This document shows positions 18,071-27,094 of a stretch of DNA of 40,478 bases, one piece after another (within the stretch, counting starts at the first letter, position 1; every line of letters starts with the position of its first letter). The stretch covers positions 1-40,478 of the forward strand of contig JAKSOD010000011.1 in assembly GCA_024405755.1 (NCBI GenBank). Direction: 5' to 3'. A program made the translations under genes and the position numbers. Below the pieces are notes generated by a model. The model searched no databases, was not told where the DNA came from, and saw only the letters and a program-made list of their open reading frames with translations. Origin of the DNA: Clostridia bacterium. GTDB taxonomy: Bacteria > Bacillota > Clostridia > Oscillospirales > CAG-272.

Positions 18071-19162
18071 ATGACCAACAGATTGTTTCAGGGCGTTATC
18101 CATCAGATGAAGGATACCGTCGATCGCACTATCGGCGTCATTGACGAAAACGGAGTTATCATTTCCTGCTCGGAACTTGTAAAAATCGGAGAAACCAGAC
18201 CCGGCGTGCGGGATGAGAGCATGTATTCTTCATCTTCCGAAGGATACTGCAAAGGCGGAAATACTTATCATCCCATCGGCTACGGCGCAAAGGCGGAATA
18301 TATCGTCTTCGTCGAGGGTGAAGATAAAATGGCAGAGGTGCTTTGCAAGACTCTGTCAATTTCTCTGCTCAACATCAAAAATCTCTACGACGAGAAATAC
18401 GACAAGGGTTCTTTCATAAAGAACATCATTCTTGATAACATCCTTCCCAGCGACATATATCTCAAATCGAAGGAACTTCATTTCAACACAGAGGAAAGCC
18501 GGGTCGTATTCCTTGTGAAATTCCACGGAAAGACCGATATGATGCCTTTTGAGATGCTTCAGAATATGTTCCCGGACAAGACTCATGACTATATCATCAG
18601 CGTGGGTGACCGTGATATCGTTCTTGTTAAGGATGTCAAAGCAGGCGCGGAATCCAAGGAAATGGAAAAGATCGCAACGAAGATCGCCGATACACTCAAC
18701 ACAGAATTTTATTCCAAAGTGAGTATAGGAATTTCCACCGTTGTTGATAACATCAAGGACCTTGCAAGAGCATATAAAGAAGCACAGGTGGCTCTTGATG
18801 TGGGTAAGGTATTTGAGACCGAAAAGAGTATACTCAGCTATGAGAATCTCGGAATCGGAAGACTCATTTATCAGCTTCCTACAACTCTTTGTGAAATGTT
18901 TCTGCAGGAAGTATTCAAGAAGGGAAGTTTAGAATCCCTCGACCATGAGACTCTTATGACCATTCAGTGTTTCTTTGAAAATAACCTCAACGTGTCCGAA
19001 ACCTCCCGCAAACTGTTTGTGCACCGCAATACTCTTGTGTACAGACTTGAAAAGATCCGTAAGATGACGGGGCTCGACCTGCGTGAATTTGAGCACGCGA
19101 TCACGTTCAAAGTGGCACTTATGGTCAAGAAATATCTCTCGACCAAACCTGCCAAATATTGA
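18071..19162 (+). CDS. CdaR/PucR-family transcriptional regulator
   Basis: A 363-residue regulator. The N-terminal ~140 residues look like a sugar-diacid-recognition-type sensor (IGVIDENGVIISCSE); the middle is a degenerate GGDEF-like region typical of CdaR (VSIGISTVVDNIKDLARAYKEAQVAL); the C-terminus carries a PucR-type helix-turn-helix (LNVSETSRKLFVHRNTL). These proteins usually activate genes for organic-acid or purine use, but no such genes are nearby. It sits directly before ftsE, 48 bases away, so a link to cell-wall or division control is possible. The ligand is unknown. Confidence 0.82.
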   Translation: MTNRLFQGVIHQMKDTVDRTIGVIDENGVIISCSELVKIGETRPGVRDESMYSSSSEGYCKGGNTYHPIGYGAKAEYIVFVEGEDKMAEVLCKTLSISLLNIKNLYDEKYDKGSFIKNIILDNILPSDIYLKSKELHFNTEESRVVFLVKFHGKTDMMPFEMLQNMFPDKTHDYIISVGDRDIVLVKDVKAGAESKEMEKIATKIADTLNTEFYSKVSIGISTVVDNIKDLARAYKEAQVALDVGKVFETEKSILSYENLGIGRLIYQLPTTLCEMFLQEVFKKGSLESLDHETLMTIQCFFENNLNVSETSRKLFVHRNTLVYRLEKIRKMTGLDLREFEHAITFKVALMVKKYLSTKPAKY

Positions 19163-19210
19163 AAATGTCAGGGAAATACGGATCTGTCGGATCCCGTAAC
19201 AGGTATTTTT

Positions 19211-19888
19211 ATGATTGAATTTGTTGACGTCAGAAAAGAATATGACGACGTGACGGCACTTGATGAGGTATCATTCCGGATAAATGACGGAGAATTTGTG
19301 TTTATAGTCGGTCATTCCGGAGCCGGAAAAACGACTATGACACGCGTTCTGCTGCGTCAGGAGAAAGTGTCATCCGGAGCGATTCTCGTTGACGGTGTCG
19401 ATATCACGAAACTGTCTGACCGAAAGGTACCTTTTTACCGCAGAAAACTCGGAATGGTGTTTCAGGATTTCAGACTGTTTCAGGATAAGACCGCCTATGA
19501 AAACGTCGCTTTTGCAATGAGAGTCGTGGGTACTCCCGGCAGCGAGATACGCCGCCGCGTGCCCGCGCTTCTGCACACCGTGTCAATGGATACAAAGGCA
19601 AGTCATTTCCCGCGGGAACTTTCCGGAGGAGAACAGCAGAGAATTGCCCTTGCACGCGCCATTGCCAATAATCCGGATATCATCATAGCGGATGAACCTA
19701 CCGGCAATGTAGACCCGCAGATGAGTATGGAAATTATGAATATGCTTTTGAAAATCAATCACCTTCTCGGAAAGACAGTGATTGTTGTCACTCATGAAAA
19801 AGCCCTCGTCGATACACTCGGACAGAGAGTGATAACCATAAAAAACGGCAAAGTCGATTCAGATGTGCCGGCGGTTGAGGAGGTGTGA
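19211..19888 (+). CDS. ftsE: Cell division ATP-binding protein FtsE
   Basis: A 225-residue ATPase. Walker A GHSGAGKTT (34-42), Q-loop GMVFQDFRLF, signature ELSGGEQQRIALARAI, Walker B IIIADEPTGNVDP. RLFQDKTAYENVAFAM and the GNVDP D-loop are characteristic of FtsE. With FtsX it forms an ABC-type device that signals across the membrane to a peptidoglycan hydrolase instead of moving a solute. The ribosome site is weak (aacagg). It ends 2 bases before ftsX. Confidence 0.95.
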   Translation: MIEFVDVRKEYDDVTALDEVSFRINDGEFVFIVGHSGAGKTTMTRVLLRQEKVSSGAILVDGVDITKLSDRKVPFYRRKLGMVFQDFRLFQDKTAYENVAFAMRVVGTPGSEIRRRVPALLHTVSMDTKASHFPRELSGGEQQRIALARAIANNPDIIIADEPTGNVDPQMSMEIMNMLLKINHLLGKTVIVVTHEKALVDTLGQRVITIKNGKVDSDVPAVEEV

Positions 19889-19890
19889 TC

Positions 19891-20904
19891 ATGCAGCAGA
19901 CAGAACAGCAGAATGAACAGACTGTACGTGACGCGGAGAATGAAAAAAACATTTCAGAAGAAATAAAACAGTCCGCATCCGCCCCAAAAACCCGGAAACA
20001 GAAGAAAAAACGCAGATATTATAATCCGTTTTATTTTGTCGGAGAGGCTCTGCGCAGCGCGTGGCGTAATCGCGTTATGAGCATAGCTTCCGTTCTCGTT
20101 CTTGCCTCATGCCTCGTGCTTCTCGGTGCATTCGGACTTCTTATCCGTAATATAAACGTTAATCTCGAACAACTCGGTATGCTCAACGAGATCGTAGTTT
20201 TCGTGGATTACGACGCAGATCAGGAAAGAGTGGACGGGATCTGCGCAAAGATCAAGGCACTCGACAATGTGACGTTTGTTGAATATGTGTCCAAAGAGAT
20301 CGGACTTGATACTCTTATAAAAGACTATCCCGAATATGCTTCGATCCTCGAAGATATAAAGGAGGGAGGAGATAATCCTCTTTCCGATTCCTTTATCGTG
20401 ACCTATGGCGATAATTCAGGTGTACTGAAACTCGAATCGGACCTTCACAGTATCCCCGGAGTCAGAAAAGTCAATAACCGGCTTGACTACGCAACGAAGA
20501 TCGAAGGTTTCAAAAACGGAGTATCTCTCGTTTTTGTTTGGCTCTTCGTACTTTTGTTTGCGGTGAGTATCTTCGTTATCTTCAATACAATCAAACTTGC
20601 CGTCCACGGCAGACGGGCCGAGATCAGTATTATGCGCTTTATCGGCTCAACCAAGTTCTTTATCGTTGCACCGTTCGTAATTGAAGGTGTGCTGATAGGA
20701 TTTGTGTCAAGTATTATTGCCTATATTGCCGACGCGGAGCTTTATAAATACGTTCTGAGAAATATGGGCGAAGAACTGAAAATGATCCAGTTCGTACCGT
20801 TCAAAGATGTGAATACGATACTTCTCCTGGGATTTTTGGCGATAGGAGTACTTACGGGTATCACCGCCAGCCTGTTCTCGATACACAAGAATCTGAAAAG
20901 TTGA
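19891..20904 (+). CDS. ftsX: Cell division protein FtsX
   Basis: A 337-residue membrane protein. A charged Lys/Gln-rich cytoplasmic tail (1-40), NPFYFVGEALRSAWRN, a first membrane helix, an extracellular domain of about 110 residues (with IVVFVDYDADQERVD and EYVSKEIGLDTL) and three C-terminal helices (about residues 210-235, 255-280, 305-325), the FtsX layout. The GTG at 19885 is too close to the ribosome site; the ATG at 19891 is 7 bases after GAGGAGG. The extracellular domain should bind the M23 protein encoded next. Confidence 0.94.
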   Translation: MQQTEQQNEQTVRDAENEKNISEEIKQSASAPKTRKQKKKRRYYNPFYFVGEALRSAWRNRVMSIASVLVLASCLVLLGAFGLLIRNINVNLEQLGMLNEIVVFVDYDADQERVDGICAKIKALDNVTFVEYVSKEIGLDTLIKDYPEYASILEDIKEGGDNPLSDSFIVTYGDNSGVLKLESDLHSIPGVRKVNNRLDYATKIEGFKNGVSLVFVWLFVLLFAVSIFVIFNTIKLAVHGRRAEISIMRFIGSTKFFIVAPFVIEGVLIGFVSSIIAYIADAELYKYVLRNMGEELKMIQFVPFKDVNTILLLGFLAIGVLTGITASLFSIHKNLKS

Positions 20905-20943
20905 AAGGGATCGTTTTACCGTACCGTTATGAAGGAGGTCAAA

Positions 20944-22230
20944 ATGTCTGATACTTCAAAGAGATGGATAAAGCGGATAGTGACGTTTGCAGTCAGTATG
21001 TTAATGCTGATCACGAGCGTTTTTTCGCCGGCTGTCGCTCTTTCGAAAAAACCGGTGGTGCTTGCTGCGGGTGCAACATACGAAGACATCAAGGACGCCA
21101 AGACTGAAGCTATGCGTGAACAACTTGCCGAACTTGAAAAGAAGAAAAAGGAAGTTCAGGCTGAGCTCAAAGAATCGCTAAAAAAACAGTCAAGCTATGA
21201 AGAAAAGAAAGAACTGTATCTCACACTCAGTGCTCTTTATGATGACCAGCTTAATACTCTTGAAATAGAACTGCTCACGTTTGATGAACAGATCGAGGAT
21301 ATCGGCAAGGAAATCGTTGATACTCAGTTTGAGTACGACGAAACGTATAAAGATTTTCTGTCGCTGATGAGAATGACATACGAGGACGGAAATGTAAATT
21401 TTATGGATCTGATTCTCGGTGCCACCAGCCTCAGTGATCTTTTTTCAAGAGTAGAAAATATGAACGCCCTTCTCGGATATAACGACAGGCTTATGGCAAA
21501 ACTTGAAGAGTCAAAGAAAACTCTTGAAGAAAACCGTGTTTTGCTTGAAGAGAAGAAAGAAGAGCAGAAGGACGCAATTGCTGCGCTTGAAGTCAAAAAG
21601 CAGGAGGTGGCGGAATGGACCGCGGAAAACGAAGAGGCCCTTGCTCAGATCGAGAAGGAGATAGAGAAAAAACGAGCCGCGGTGGGAGATGAAGCTGACA
21701 AATACGACGTGTTGAAAGCCGAGTTTGACGCGGAAGTCAAACGGCAGATAGATGCTGAAAACGCGAGACGTAAGGCGGAAGCAGAGAAGAAACGTCAGCA
21801 GGAACTTGAAGAAAAAGCCAGAAGACAGAGTTATATGTGGCCGCTTCCGACCAAATACACGGCACTTACTTCAACTTTCAATGAAGTCAGGACGATAAAT
21901 TCACTCGGCTACGTCAATAAAGTACATTACGGAATCGATATTCCCGCTCCGTCCGGAACGAGCATATACGCATCCAAAGCCGGCAAGGTCATAACAGCAA
22001 CATATCATTATTCATACGGGAATTACGTACTTATCGACCACGGAGACGGAACACAGACACTGTATGCACATTGCTCGAAACTTCTCGTATCCGCGGGTAC
22101 ATACGTAGAACAGGGAAAAGAAATCGCAAAAGTAGGTACAACCGGCAGTTCCACCGGAAATCATCTCCATTTTGAGTTCCGTACCGGAGGCAGAGCGGTC
22201 AATCCCCTGAAATACGTAAAAAAACCGTAA
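20944..22230 (+). CDS. Murein hydrolase activator/endopeptidase with coiled coil and M23 domain (EnvC/PcsB type)
   Basis: A 428-residue secreted protein. Signal peptide (1-30, SMLMLITSVFSPAVA), long coiled coil (about 45-290, broken by FMDLILGATSLSDLFSRVE, the segment FtsX partners use for docking and autoinhibition), then a LytM/M23 domain (about 315-428). Zinc ligands are intact: His328 and Asp332 in HYGID, His407 and His409 in HLHFE. It should therefore be an active peptidoglycan endopeptidase, unlike E. coli EnvC. AAGGAGGT lies just before ATG 20944; the ATG at 20929 lies in front of it and is rejected. FtsEX directly upstream is its expected controller. Confidence 0.9.
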   Translation: MSDTSKRWIKRIVTFAVSMLMLITSVFSPAVALSKKPVVLAAGATYEDIKDAKTEAMREQLAELEKKKKEVQAELKESLKKQSSYEEKKELYLTLSALYDDQLNTLEIELLTFDEQIEDIGKEIVDTQFEYDETYKDFLSLMRMTYEDGNVNFMDLILGATSLSDLFSRVENMNALLGYNDRLMAKLEESKKTLEENRVLLEEKKEEQKDAIAALEVKKQEVAEWTAENEEALAQIEKEIEKKRAAVGDEADKYDVLKAEFDAEVKRQIDAENARRKAEAEKKRQQELEEKARRQSYMWPLPTKYTALTSTFNEVRTINSLGYVNKVHYGIDIPAPSGTSIYASKAGKVITATYHYSYGNYVLIDHGDGTQTLYAHCSKLLVSAGTYVEQGKEIAKVGTTGSSTGNHLHFEFRTGGRAVNPLKYVKKP

Positions 22231-22282
22231 AGACTGCCGTGTTTCGGTGTTCGTGCCGCGTATACTGAAAGGAAACAATTTA

Positions 22283-23599
22283 ATGAAAAAAAAGATTCCC
22301 GCAAGGGTGATCGCATTATTGCTGGCAATACTGATGTCGTTTTCGCTTATTCTGAGCGGATGTGACAGCGGACATTTCATAAATACCGATAAAACGGGAA
22401 ACACAGATACATCCGCTGCGGAGCAGGAGAGTGTGTATTCCAAGATCGATATTCTGATCGCACTGATAAAGAACTTTTCATATTATAAACTTGATGACGA
22501 GCAGATATACTCGTCGCTTATCCACGGATTCACCGGTATTGCCGGCGACAGATATGCCGAATACTATTCTGCAGAAAATTTTGAAAAATTAACTGCGGAA
22601 AACAGCGGGGATTCACAGGGAATAGGAATAACCGTGATTTTTGACGCCGATACCGGCTATATTCAGGTGCTGACCGTTCTTCCGGGATCGCCTGCCGAAA
22701 AAGCGGGACTTATGCCCGACGACCGGATCACACATATCGGCATAGGCGAAAACGCTGTGTCAACTGCTGAACTCGGTTATACCGAGGCAGTAAACCGATT
22801 GCAGGGAAAAGCCGGGACTGAGGCGGAATTTACCGTAAAACGCGGAGAATCTGAGGAAAGAATTGAATTCAAAGTGCTTCGTGAACATTTTGAATCACAG
22901 TCTGTTATGTATCACGTCTGCAATACGGACAATAAAGTTAAGGTGGGGCTCGTAAAACTCACGCAGTTTGATTTGACCACTCCGGGACAGTTCTGTGAAG
23001 CAATGGACGCTCTTATTGACGCGGGATGCAATGAATTTATATTTGACGTGCGATATAACGGAGGCGGGGATCTTGCATCAATTACCGCCGTTCTGAGTTA
23101 TATGCTTAATAGTAATGATGTTTTGATAAAAACAAAGGACAGAGAGGGAAACGAGACGGTGACCAAAGTCGCTGCCGTTAACTACAGCAGTACGTCTCCG
23201 TATTCCGCGTGCAATGTTAAGGAAGAAGATATCGCAAAGTACCGCACATACGTTGAAGGAAAATCCGCTGTCCTCGTAAACGGAAACACAGCAAGTGCCG
23301 CCGAACTGTTCACGATAGGACTTAAAGATTACGGGATCTCCGTGATCGTCGGAACAAAGACGTACGGAAAGGGAAGTATGCAGTCAATAATTCCGCTTGC
23401 GAATTACGGAAGTTCGGGTGCGCTGAAATTGACGACAAAAATGTATTTTCCGCCTATTTCGGACGGATATGACGGAAAAGGAATCACTCCCGACGTTACC
23501 GTGGAACTTGACGAAACGCTTACCAACAAAAATATATATAAAATAACCGATGAGGAAGACAACCAGTTACAAGCTGCGATAACCTCAATAGGAAATTAA
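22283..23599 (+). CDS. Carboxy-terminal processing protease (S41), lipoprotein
   Basis: A 438-residue exported serine protease. Signal peptide with lipobox LSGC, so likely membrane-anchored. N-terminal helical region (GDRYAEYYSAENFEKL), PDZ domain (about 115-195, QVLTVLPGSPAEKAGL), then the S41 core with RYNGGGDLASI. Nucleophile Ser338 in GNTASAAELF and general base Lys363 in TKTYGKGSMQ are present. The AAAGGAA ribosome site selects ATG 22283 over the upstream GTG at 22247. Located after ftsEX and the M23 gene, as in many Firmicutes, it may trim secreted hydrolases or wall proteins. Confidence 0.92.
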   Translation: MKKKIPARVIALLLAILMSFSLILSGCDSGHFINTDKTGNTDTSAAEQESVYSKIDILIALIKNFSYYKLDDEQIYSSLIHGFTGIAGDRYAEYYSAENFEKLTAENSGDSQGIGITVIFDADTGYIQVLTVLPGSPAEKAGLMPDDRITHIGIGENAVSTAELGYTEAVNRLQGKAGTEAEFTVKRGESEERIEFKVLREHFESQSVMYHVCNTDNKVKVGLVKLTQFDLTTPGQFCEAMDALIDAGCNEFIFDVRYNGGGDLASITAVLSYMLNSNDVLIKTKDREGNETVTKVAAVNYSSTSPYSACNVKEEDIAKYRTYVEGKSAVLVNGNTASAAELFTIGLKDYGISVIVGTKTYGKGSMQSIIPLANYGSSGALKLTTKMYFPPISDGYDGKGITPDVTVELDETLTNKNIYKITDEEDNQLQAAITSIGN

Positions 23600-23616
23600 A
23601 CGACAGGAGACAGAAG

Positions 23617-24114
23617 ATGGCAACCACTAATCAAATGTACTATACCCAGGAAGGTTACGACGAACTCGTAAATGAACTCAATTATCTTAAAAATACCCGC
23701 CGCGCCGAGGTCGTACACGACATAGAAGTGGCAAGAGGCTTCGGAGACCTTTCCGAAAATGCCGAATATGACGAAGCAAGAACGGAGCAGGCAAGAGTTG
23801 AGGCGCGTATTAAAGAACTTGAAGAAAAAGTCCGCAATGCCATTATCATTGACGAAAAAACGATCGATACGAACGTGATCTCCGTAGGATCCACGGTCAA
23901 GGTGTTTGACCGCGATATAGAAGAGGAAGAGGAATATATTATTGTCGGATCGAACGAAGTTGCACCTTCCGCACACCGTATTTCCGACCTTTCACCAATC
24001 GGACGTGCGCTTATGGGCAAGCATGCCGGAGAAGTTGCTGTGATAGACTCACCCGGCGGCAGTTTTGAAATGGAGATAATCTCCGTAGTCAGAACGAAGA
24101 ACGAAAAGGCGTAA
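23617..24114 (+). CDS. greA: Transcription elongation factor GreA
   Basis: A 165-residue factor that rescues backtracked RNA polymerase by stimulating RNA cleavage. N-terminal antiparallel coiled coil with the conserved tip GFGDLSENAEYDEAR, which carries the acidic residues entering the polymerase channel; C-terminal FKBP-like domain with SPIGRALMGKHAGEV. CAGGAGA precedes the ATG. Begins 17 bases after the protease gene and is followed by lysS, a frequent Firmicutes order. Confidence 0.97.
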   Translation: MATTNQMYYTQEGYDELVNELNYLKNTRRAEVVHDIEVARGFGDLSENAEYDEARTEQARVEARIKELEEKVRNAIIIDEKTIDTNVISVGSTVKVFDRDIEEEEEYIIVGSNEVAPSAHRISDLSPIGRALMGKHAGEVAVIDSPGGSFEMEIISVVRTKNEKA

Positions 24115-24122
24115 AAATGATT

Positions 24123-24152
24123 TTGCGGCACCGATATATACCGGTGTCGCAA
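24123..24152 (+). other. Hairpin between greA and lysS
   Basis: Arms 24123-24133 and 24142-24152 form 11 pairs (one G-U) around an 8-base AT-rich loop. No T-run follows, so it is more likely an mRNA-stability or partial-termination element than a full terminator. Confidence 0.55.
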
Positions 24153-24208
24153 GTTCCGTATAATCAAAAAATAAAAGAATCAACATAAAATCCGAAAGGA
24201 ACCCCAAA

Positions 24209-26182
24209 ATGGCTGAAAATCTCGAAAATAAAGAACTGAGCGCAAACGCCGCCGAGGAAGCGGATGCAAAGAATCTGCTGGAAATCCGCCGTGAGAAACT
24301 TGCGGCACTTGTTGATGCCGGAAAAGACCCTTTTAAGATAACAAAATACGACGTTTCCCATCACAGCGAAGATGTAAAAGCAAATTTCGATACACTTGAA
24401 AATCAGACAGTCAGTATCGCCGGACGTATGATGTCAAAGCGCATTATGGGAAAGGCATCATTCTGCCATATTCAGGATCTGAAAGGAACGATACAGGTTT
24501 ATGTTGCCCGTGACAGCATTGGCGAGGAAGAATATGCCGGATTCAAGAAAATGGATGTCGGCGATATCGTGGGTATAAAGGGTTACGTTTTCCGTACCCG
24601 GACCGGAGAGACTTCCGTGCACGCTGCCGAACTGACACTTCTGTCGAAGAGCCTCAGACCTCTGCCCGAGAAATTCCACGGAATGACGAATACCGATCTG
24701 CGTTACCGTCAGAGATATGTGGATCTAATTATGAACGCGGAATCAAAGGATACGTTTATCAAGCGTTCGAAGATAATCAGCGCGATCCGGAGGTATCTTG
24801 ATACTCAGGGATTCATTGAAGTTGAAACACCAATGCTCGTAACAAATGCGGGAGGTGCTGCAGCGCGTCCGTTCGAGACTCATTTCAACGCCCTTGATGA
24901 GGATTTCAGACTCAGAATATCTCTTGAACTCTACTTGAAACGCCTGATAGTCGGCGGACTTGAAAGAGTGTTTGAGATCGGAAGAGTGTTCCGCAACGAG
25001 GGACTTGATACCCGTCACAACCCCGAGTTTACACTTATGGAACTTTATCAGGCATATACCGATTACCACGGAATGATGGATCTGACAGAGAATATGTACC
25101 GCTACGTGGCAAAGGAAGTGCTCGGTACAACAACGATCACCTACAACGGTGTTGAAATGGATCTGGGCAAGCCTTTTGCGAGAATAACAATGCTCGATGC
25201 GGTAAAGCAGTATTCCGGAGTAGATTTCCGTGAGATAAAGACACTTGAAGAAGCCAGGGCAGCAGCACGTGAGCATAACGTGGAATTTAATGAACGTCAT
25301 AAGAAGGGCGATATTCTGAACCTTTTCTTTGAGGCCTTTGTTGAAGATCATCTTATTCAGCCGACGTTTGTAATGGATCATCCCGTTGAGATTTCTCCGC
25401 TGACAAAGAGGAAGCCTGATGATCCCGACTACGTGGAAAGATTCGAGTTTTATATGAACGGCTGGGAGATGTGCAACGCGTATTCGGAACTGAACGATCC
25501 GATAGATCAGAGAGAGCGTTTTGCAGCACAGGATGCCCTTGCCGCCGCAGGCGACGAGGAAGCGAATCATACAGATGAGGATTTTCTCAATGCACTTGAA
25601 ATCGGGATGGCGCCGACCGGAGGAATCGGATACGGTATTGACCGTCTCGTAATGCTATTAACGGATTCTCCCGCCATCCGCGATGTGCTGCTGTTCCCGA
25701 CTATGAAATCTTTGGATTCCGACAAGAAGGCAGCCAAGACCGCCGAAGCGGATGAAAAAGTGAATAATATTCAGCCCGAAGCCGCTCCCGTTGTCGAAGA
25801 AAAGATCGATTTCTCGAACGTCGTCATCGAGCCGATGTTTGAAGAATTCGTCGATTTCGATACGTTCTCCAAGTCCGATTTCCGTGCCGTCAAGGTTCTG
25901 GAGTGCGAAGCCGTGCCGAAGTCCAAGAAGCTCCTGAAGTTCACTCTGGATGACGGAACCGGCACCAACCGCACGATCCTTTCCGGTATTCACGCTTTCT
26001 ACGAGCCGGAAGAACTCGTCGGCAAGACGCTGATTGCCATCACCAACCTGCCGCCGCGTCCCATGATGGGCATCGACTCCTGCGGTATGCTTCTCTCCGC
26101 CGTCAACAAGCGCGGTGAGGAAGAAGAACTTCACCTGCTCATGGTCGATAACCACATTCCCGCAGGCGCAAAGCTGTATTGA
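24209..26182 (+). CDS. lysS: Lysyl-tRNA synthetase (class II) with extra C-terminal tRNA-binding domain
   Basis: A 657-residue enzyme; ordinary bacterial LysRS is about 500. OB-fold anticodon domain (about 50-150), class II core with motif 2 FEIGRVFRNEGLDTRHNPEF and motif 3 GIGYGIDRLVML (ending near residue 500), then a linker and a domain (about 548-657) matching the Trbp111/MetRS C-terminal tRNA-binding fold: DFRAVKVLECEAVPKSKKLL, ILSGIHAFYEPEELVGK, NLPPRPMMGIDSCGMLL. The appended part is visibly richer in GC and C-ending codons than the rest, suggesting a separate origin. AAAGGAA precedes the ATG. It charges tRNA-Lys; the extra domain should raise tRNA affinity. Confidence 0.95.
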   Translation: MAENLENKELSANAAEEADAKNLLEIRREKLAALVDAGKDPFKITKYDVSHHSEDVKANFDTLENQTVSIAGRMMSKRIMGKASFCHIQDLKGTIQVYVARDSIGEEEYAGFKKMDVGDIVGIKGYVFRTRTGETSVHAAELTLLSKSLRPLPEKFHGMTNTDLRYRQRYVDLIMNAESKDTFIKRSKIISAIRRYLDTQGFIEVETPMLVTNAGGAAARPFETHFNALDEDFRLRISLELYLKRLIVGGLERVFEIGRVFRNEGLDTRHNPEFTLMELYQAYTDYHGMMDLTENMYRYVAKEVLGTTTITYNGVEMDLGKPFARITMLDAVKQYSGVDFREIKTLEEARAAAREHNVEFNERHKKGDILNLFFEAFVEDHLIQPTFVMDHPVEISPLTKRKPDDPDYVERFEFYMNGWEMCNAYSELNDPIDQRERFAAQDALAAAGDEEANHTDEDFLNALEIGMAPTGGIGYGIDRLVMLLTDSPAIRDVLLFPTMKSLDSDKKAAKTAEADEKVNNIQPEAAPVVEEKIDFSNVVIEPMFEEFVDFDTFSKSDFRAVKVLECEAVPKSKKLLKFTLDDGTGTNRTILSGIHAFYEPEELVGKTLIAITNLPPRPMMGIDSCGMLLSAVNKRGEEEELHLLMVDNHIPAGAKLY

Positions 26183-26213
26183 TCAGTTAAAAAGCAAATA
26201 TTCAGTTGAAGTT

Positions 26214-26248
26214 TCAGCCCCGTGGAAGTCTTTCTATGGGGCTGATTT
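26214..26248 (+). terminator. lysS terminator
   Basis: Arms tcagcccc (26214-26221) and ggggctga (26238-26245), extended inward by one G-U and one A-T pair, followed by ttta. Good stem, short T tail. Confidence 0.65.
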
Positions 26249-26288
26249 ACTAAGGATTCCATGATTTACTGCTCTGAAAGAGGATATT

Positions 26289-26663
26289 ATGAGAGATCGT
26301 AACTATATTGCAACAAAAGAGGATTGGGAAATCTCCCCGATGCCCGAAAAAACCGCCGCGTTCACCATCAAACGTCATTTTACCGATGAAGAGATCGAAA
26401 ACCTGAAAGCCGGACATCTTCCGGAAGAGATGGAAGACAGATGGTTTGCTTATTTCGAGGATAATAAACTTTATATCCACCGCAGCTGGTCCGGAATTTG
26501 TGTCTACATCGTGGAATTCCATTTCAAAAAGGAATCCCTGTTCGATTTCCACGCAGATCAGCATAAGGTGACCGTGAACCGTGACAATGATCAGTATTCG
26601 AATACGGATATCGAAGAAGATATCGAACAGGTGAATGAGTTGCTCAACTGGTTTGCGAGATAA
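26289..26663 (+). CDS. Conserved-looking small protein of unknown function
   Basis: A 124-residue soluble, acidic protein with no signal peptide or membrane helix. The central motif RWFAYFEDNKLYIHRSWSGICVYIVEFHF is rich in aromatic residues and looks like a beta-sheet core; I recall similar small proteins in many Firmicutes but know no function. AGAGGA lies 8 bases before the ATG. It stands between the lysS terminator and the terminator at 26738, so it is probably a single-gene unit; no strong promoter is visible. It marks the end of ordinary chromosome-like genes before the accessory region. Confidence 0.6.
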   Translation: MRDRNYIATKEDWEISPMPEKTAAFTIKRHFTDEEIENLKAGHLPEEMEDRWFAYFEDNKLYIHRSWSGICVYIVEFHFKKESLFDFHADQHKVTVNRDNDQYSNTDIEEDIEQVNELLNWFAR

Positions 26664-26737
26664 GCAAGCTGTGTTGAGACTAATCCAGCGATAGCTTCTT
26701 TTTAAGCGCGAATAAATATTCATGATTGTTTGCATAT

Positions 26738-26765
26738 AAACCGTCGATTCATTTCGGCGGTTTTT
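26738..26765 (+). terminator. Intrinsic terminator
   Basis: Arms aaaccgtcg (26738-26746) and cggcggttt (26755-26763), one G-U pair, 8-base loop, T-run to 26765. Would end the small gene at 26289-26663. Confidence 0.75.
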
Positions 26766-26783
26766 CGCGTTTTCAGGCACCAT

Positions 26784-26821
26784 ATGCCAAAATCTATGCC
26801 AAAATATGCCGCGAATATGCC
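26784..26821. repeat. Iteron-like ATGCC repeats
   Basis: ATGCC(A/G) occurs at 26784, 26796, 26806 and 26817, starts 12, 10 and 11 bases apart, mostly as ATGCCAAAAT/ATGCCAAAGT. One-turn spacing suggests repeated protein binding on one DNA face, as near recombination or replication sites. It sits at the left edge of the accessory region; no integrase is in the window. Confidence 0.5.
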
Positions 26822-26971
26822 AAAGTATGTGATTCGCATATGTAAGTTCCCGCAATTATCCGCAAGTATCTGTATCTTTCCATAACTCAAGATATTGCCT
26901 AACCACATGACACCTTTGAAACTCAACCTTATTATATCAATTTTCGCACATTATCAAAACATGCGAATCAC

Positions 26972-27008
26972 GCCCGTGAGACCTATACGGTTTTCACGGG
27001 CTTTTTTT
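26972..27008 (+). terminator. Strong intrinsic terminator
   Basis: Arms gcccgtga (26972-26979) and tcacgggc (26994-27001), extended by two weaker pairs, then seven T. Nothing coding is recognised directly upstream (26766-26971), so it may end readthrough or an unseen small RNA. Confidence 0.85.
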
Positions 27009-27094
27009 GTGCTCAAAAAATAATTTAAAAAATTTTAAGGGCATACCCTACGTTTTGGGCCTTTTTTTCCCATAGGTAATGAAGGGGTTCTTCA

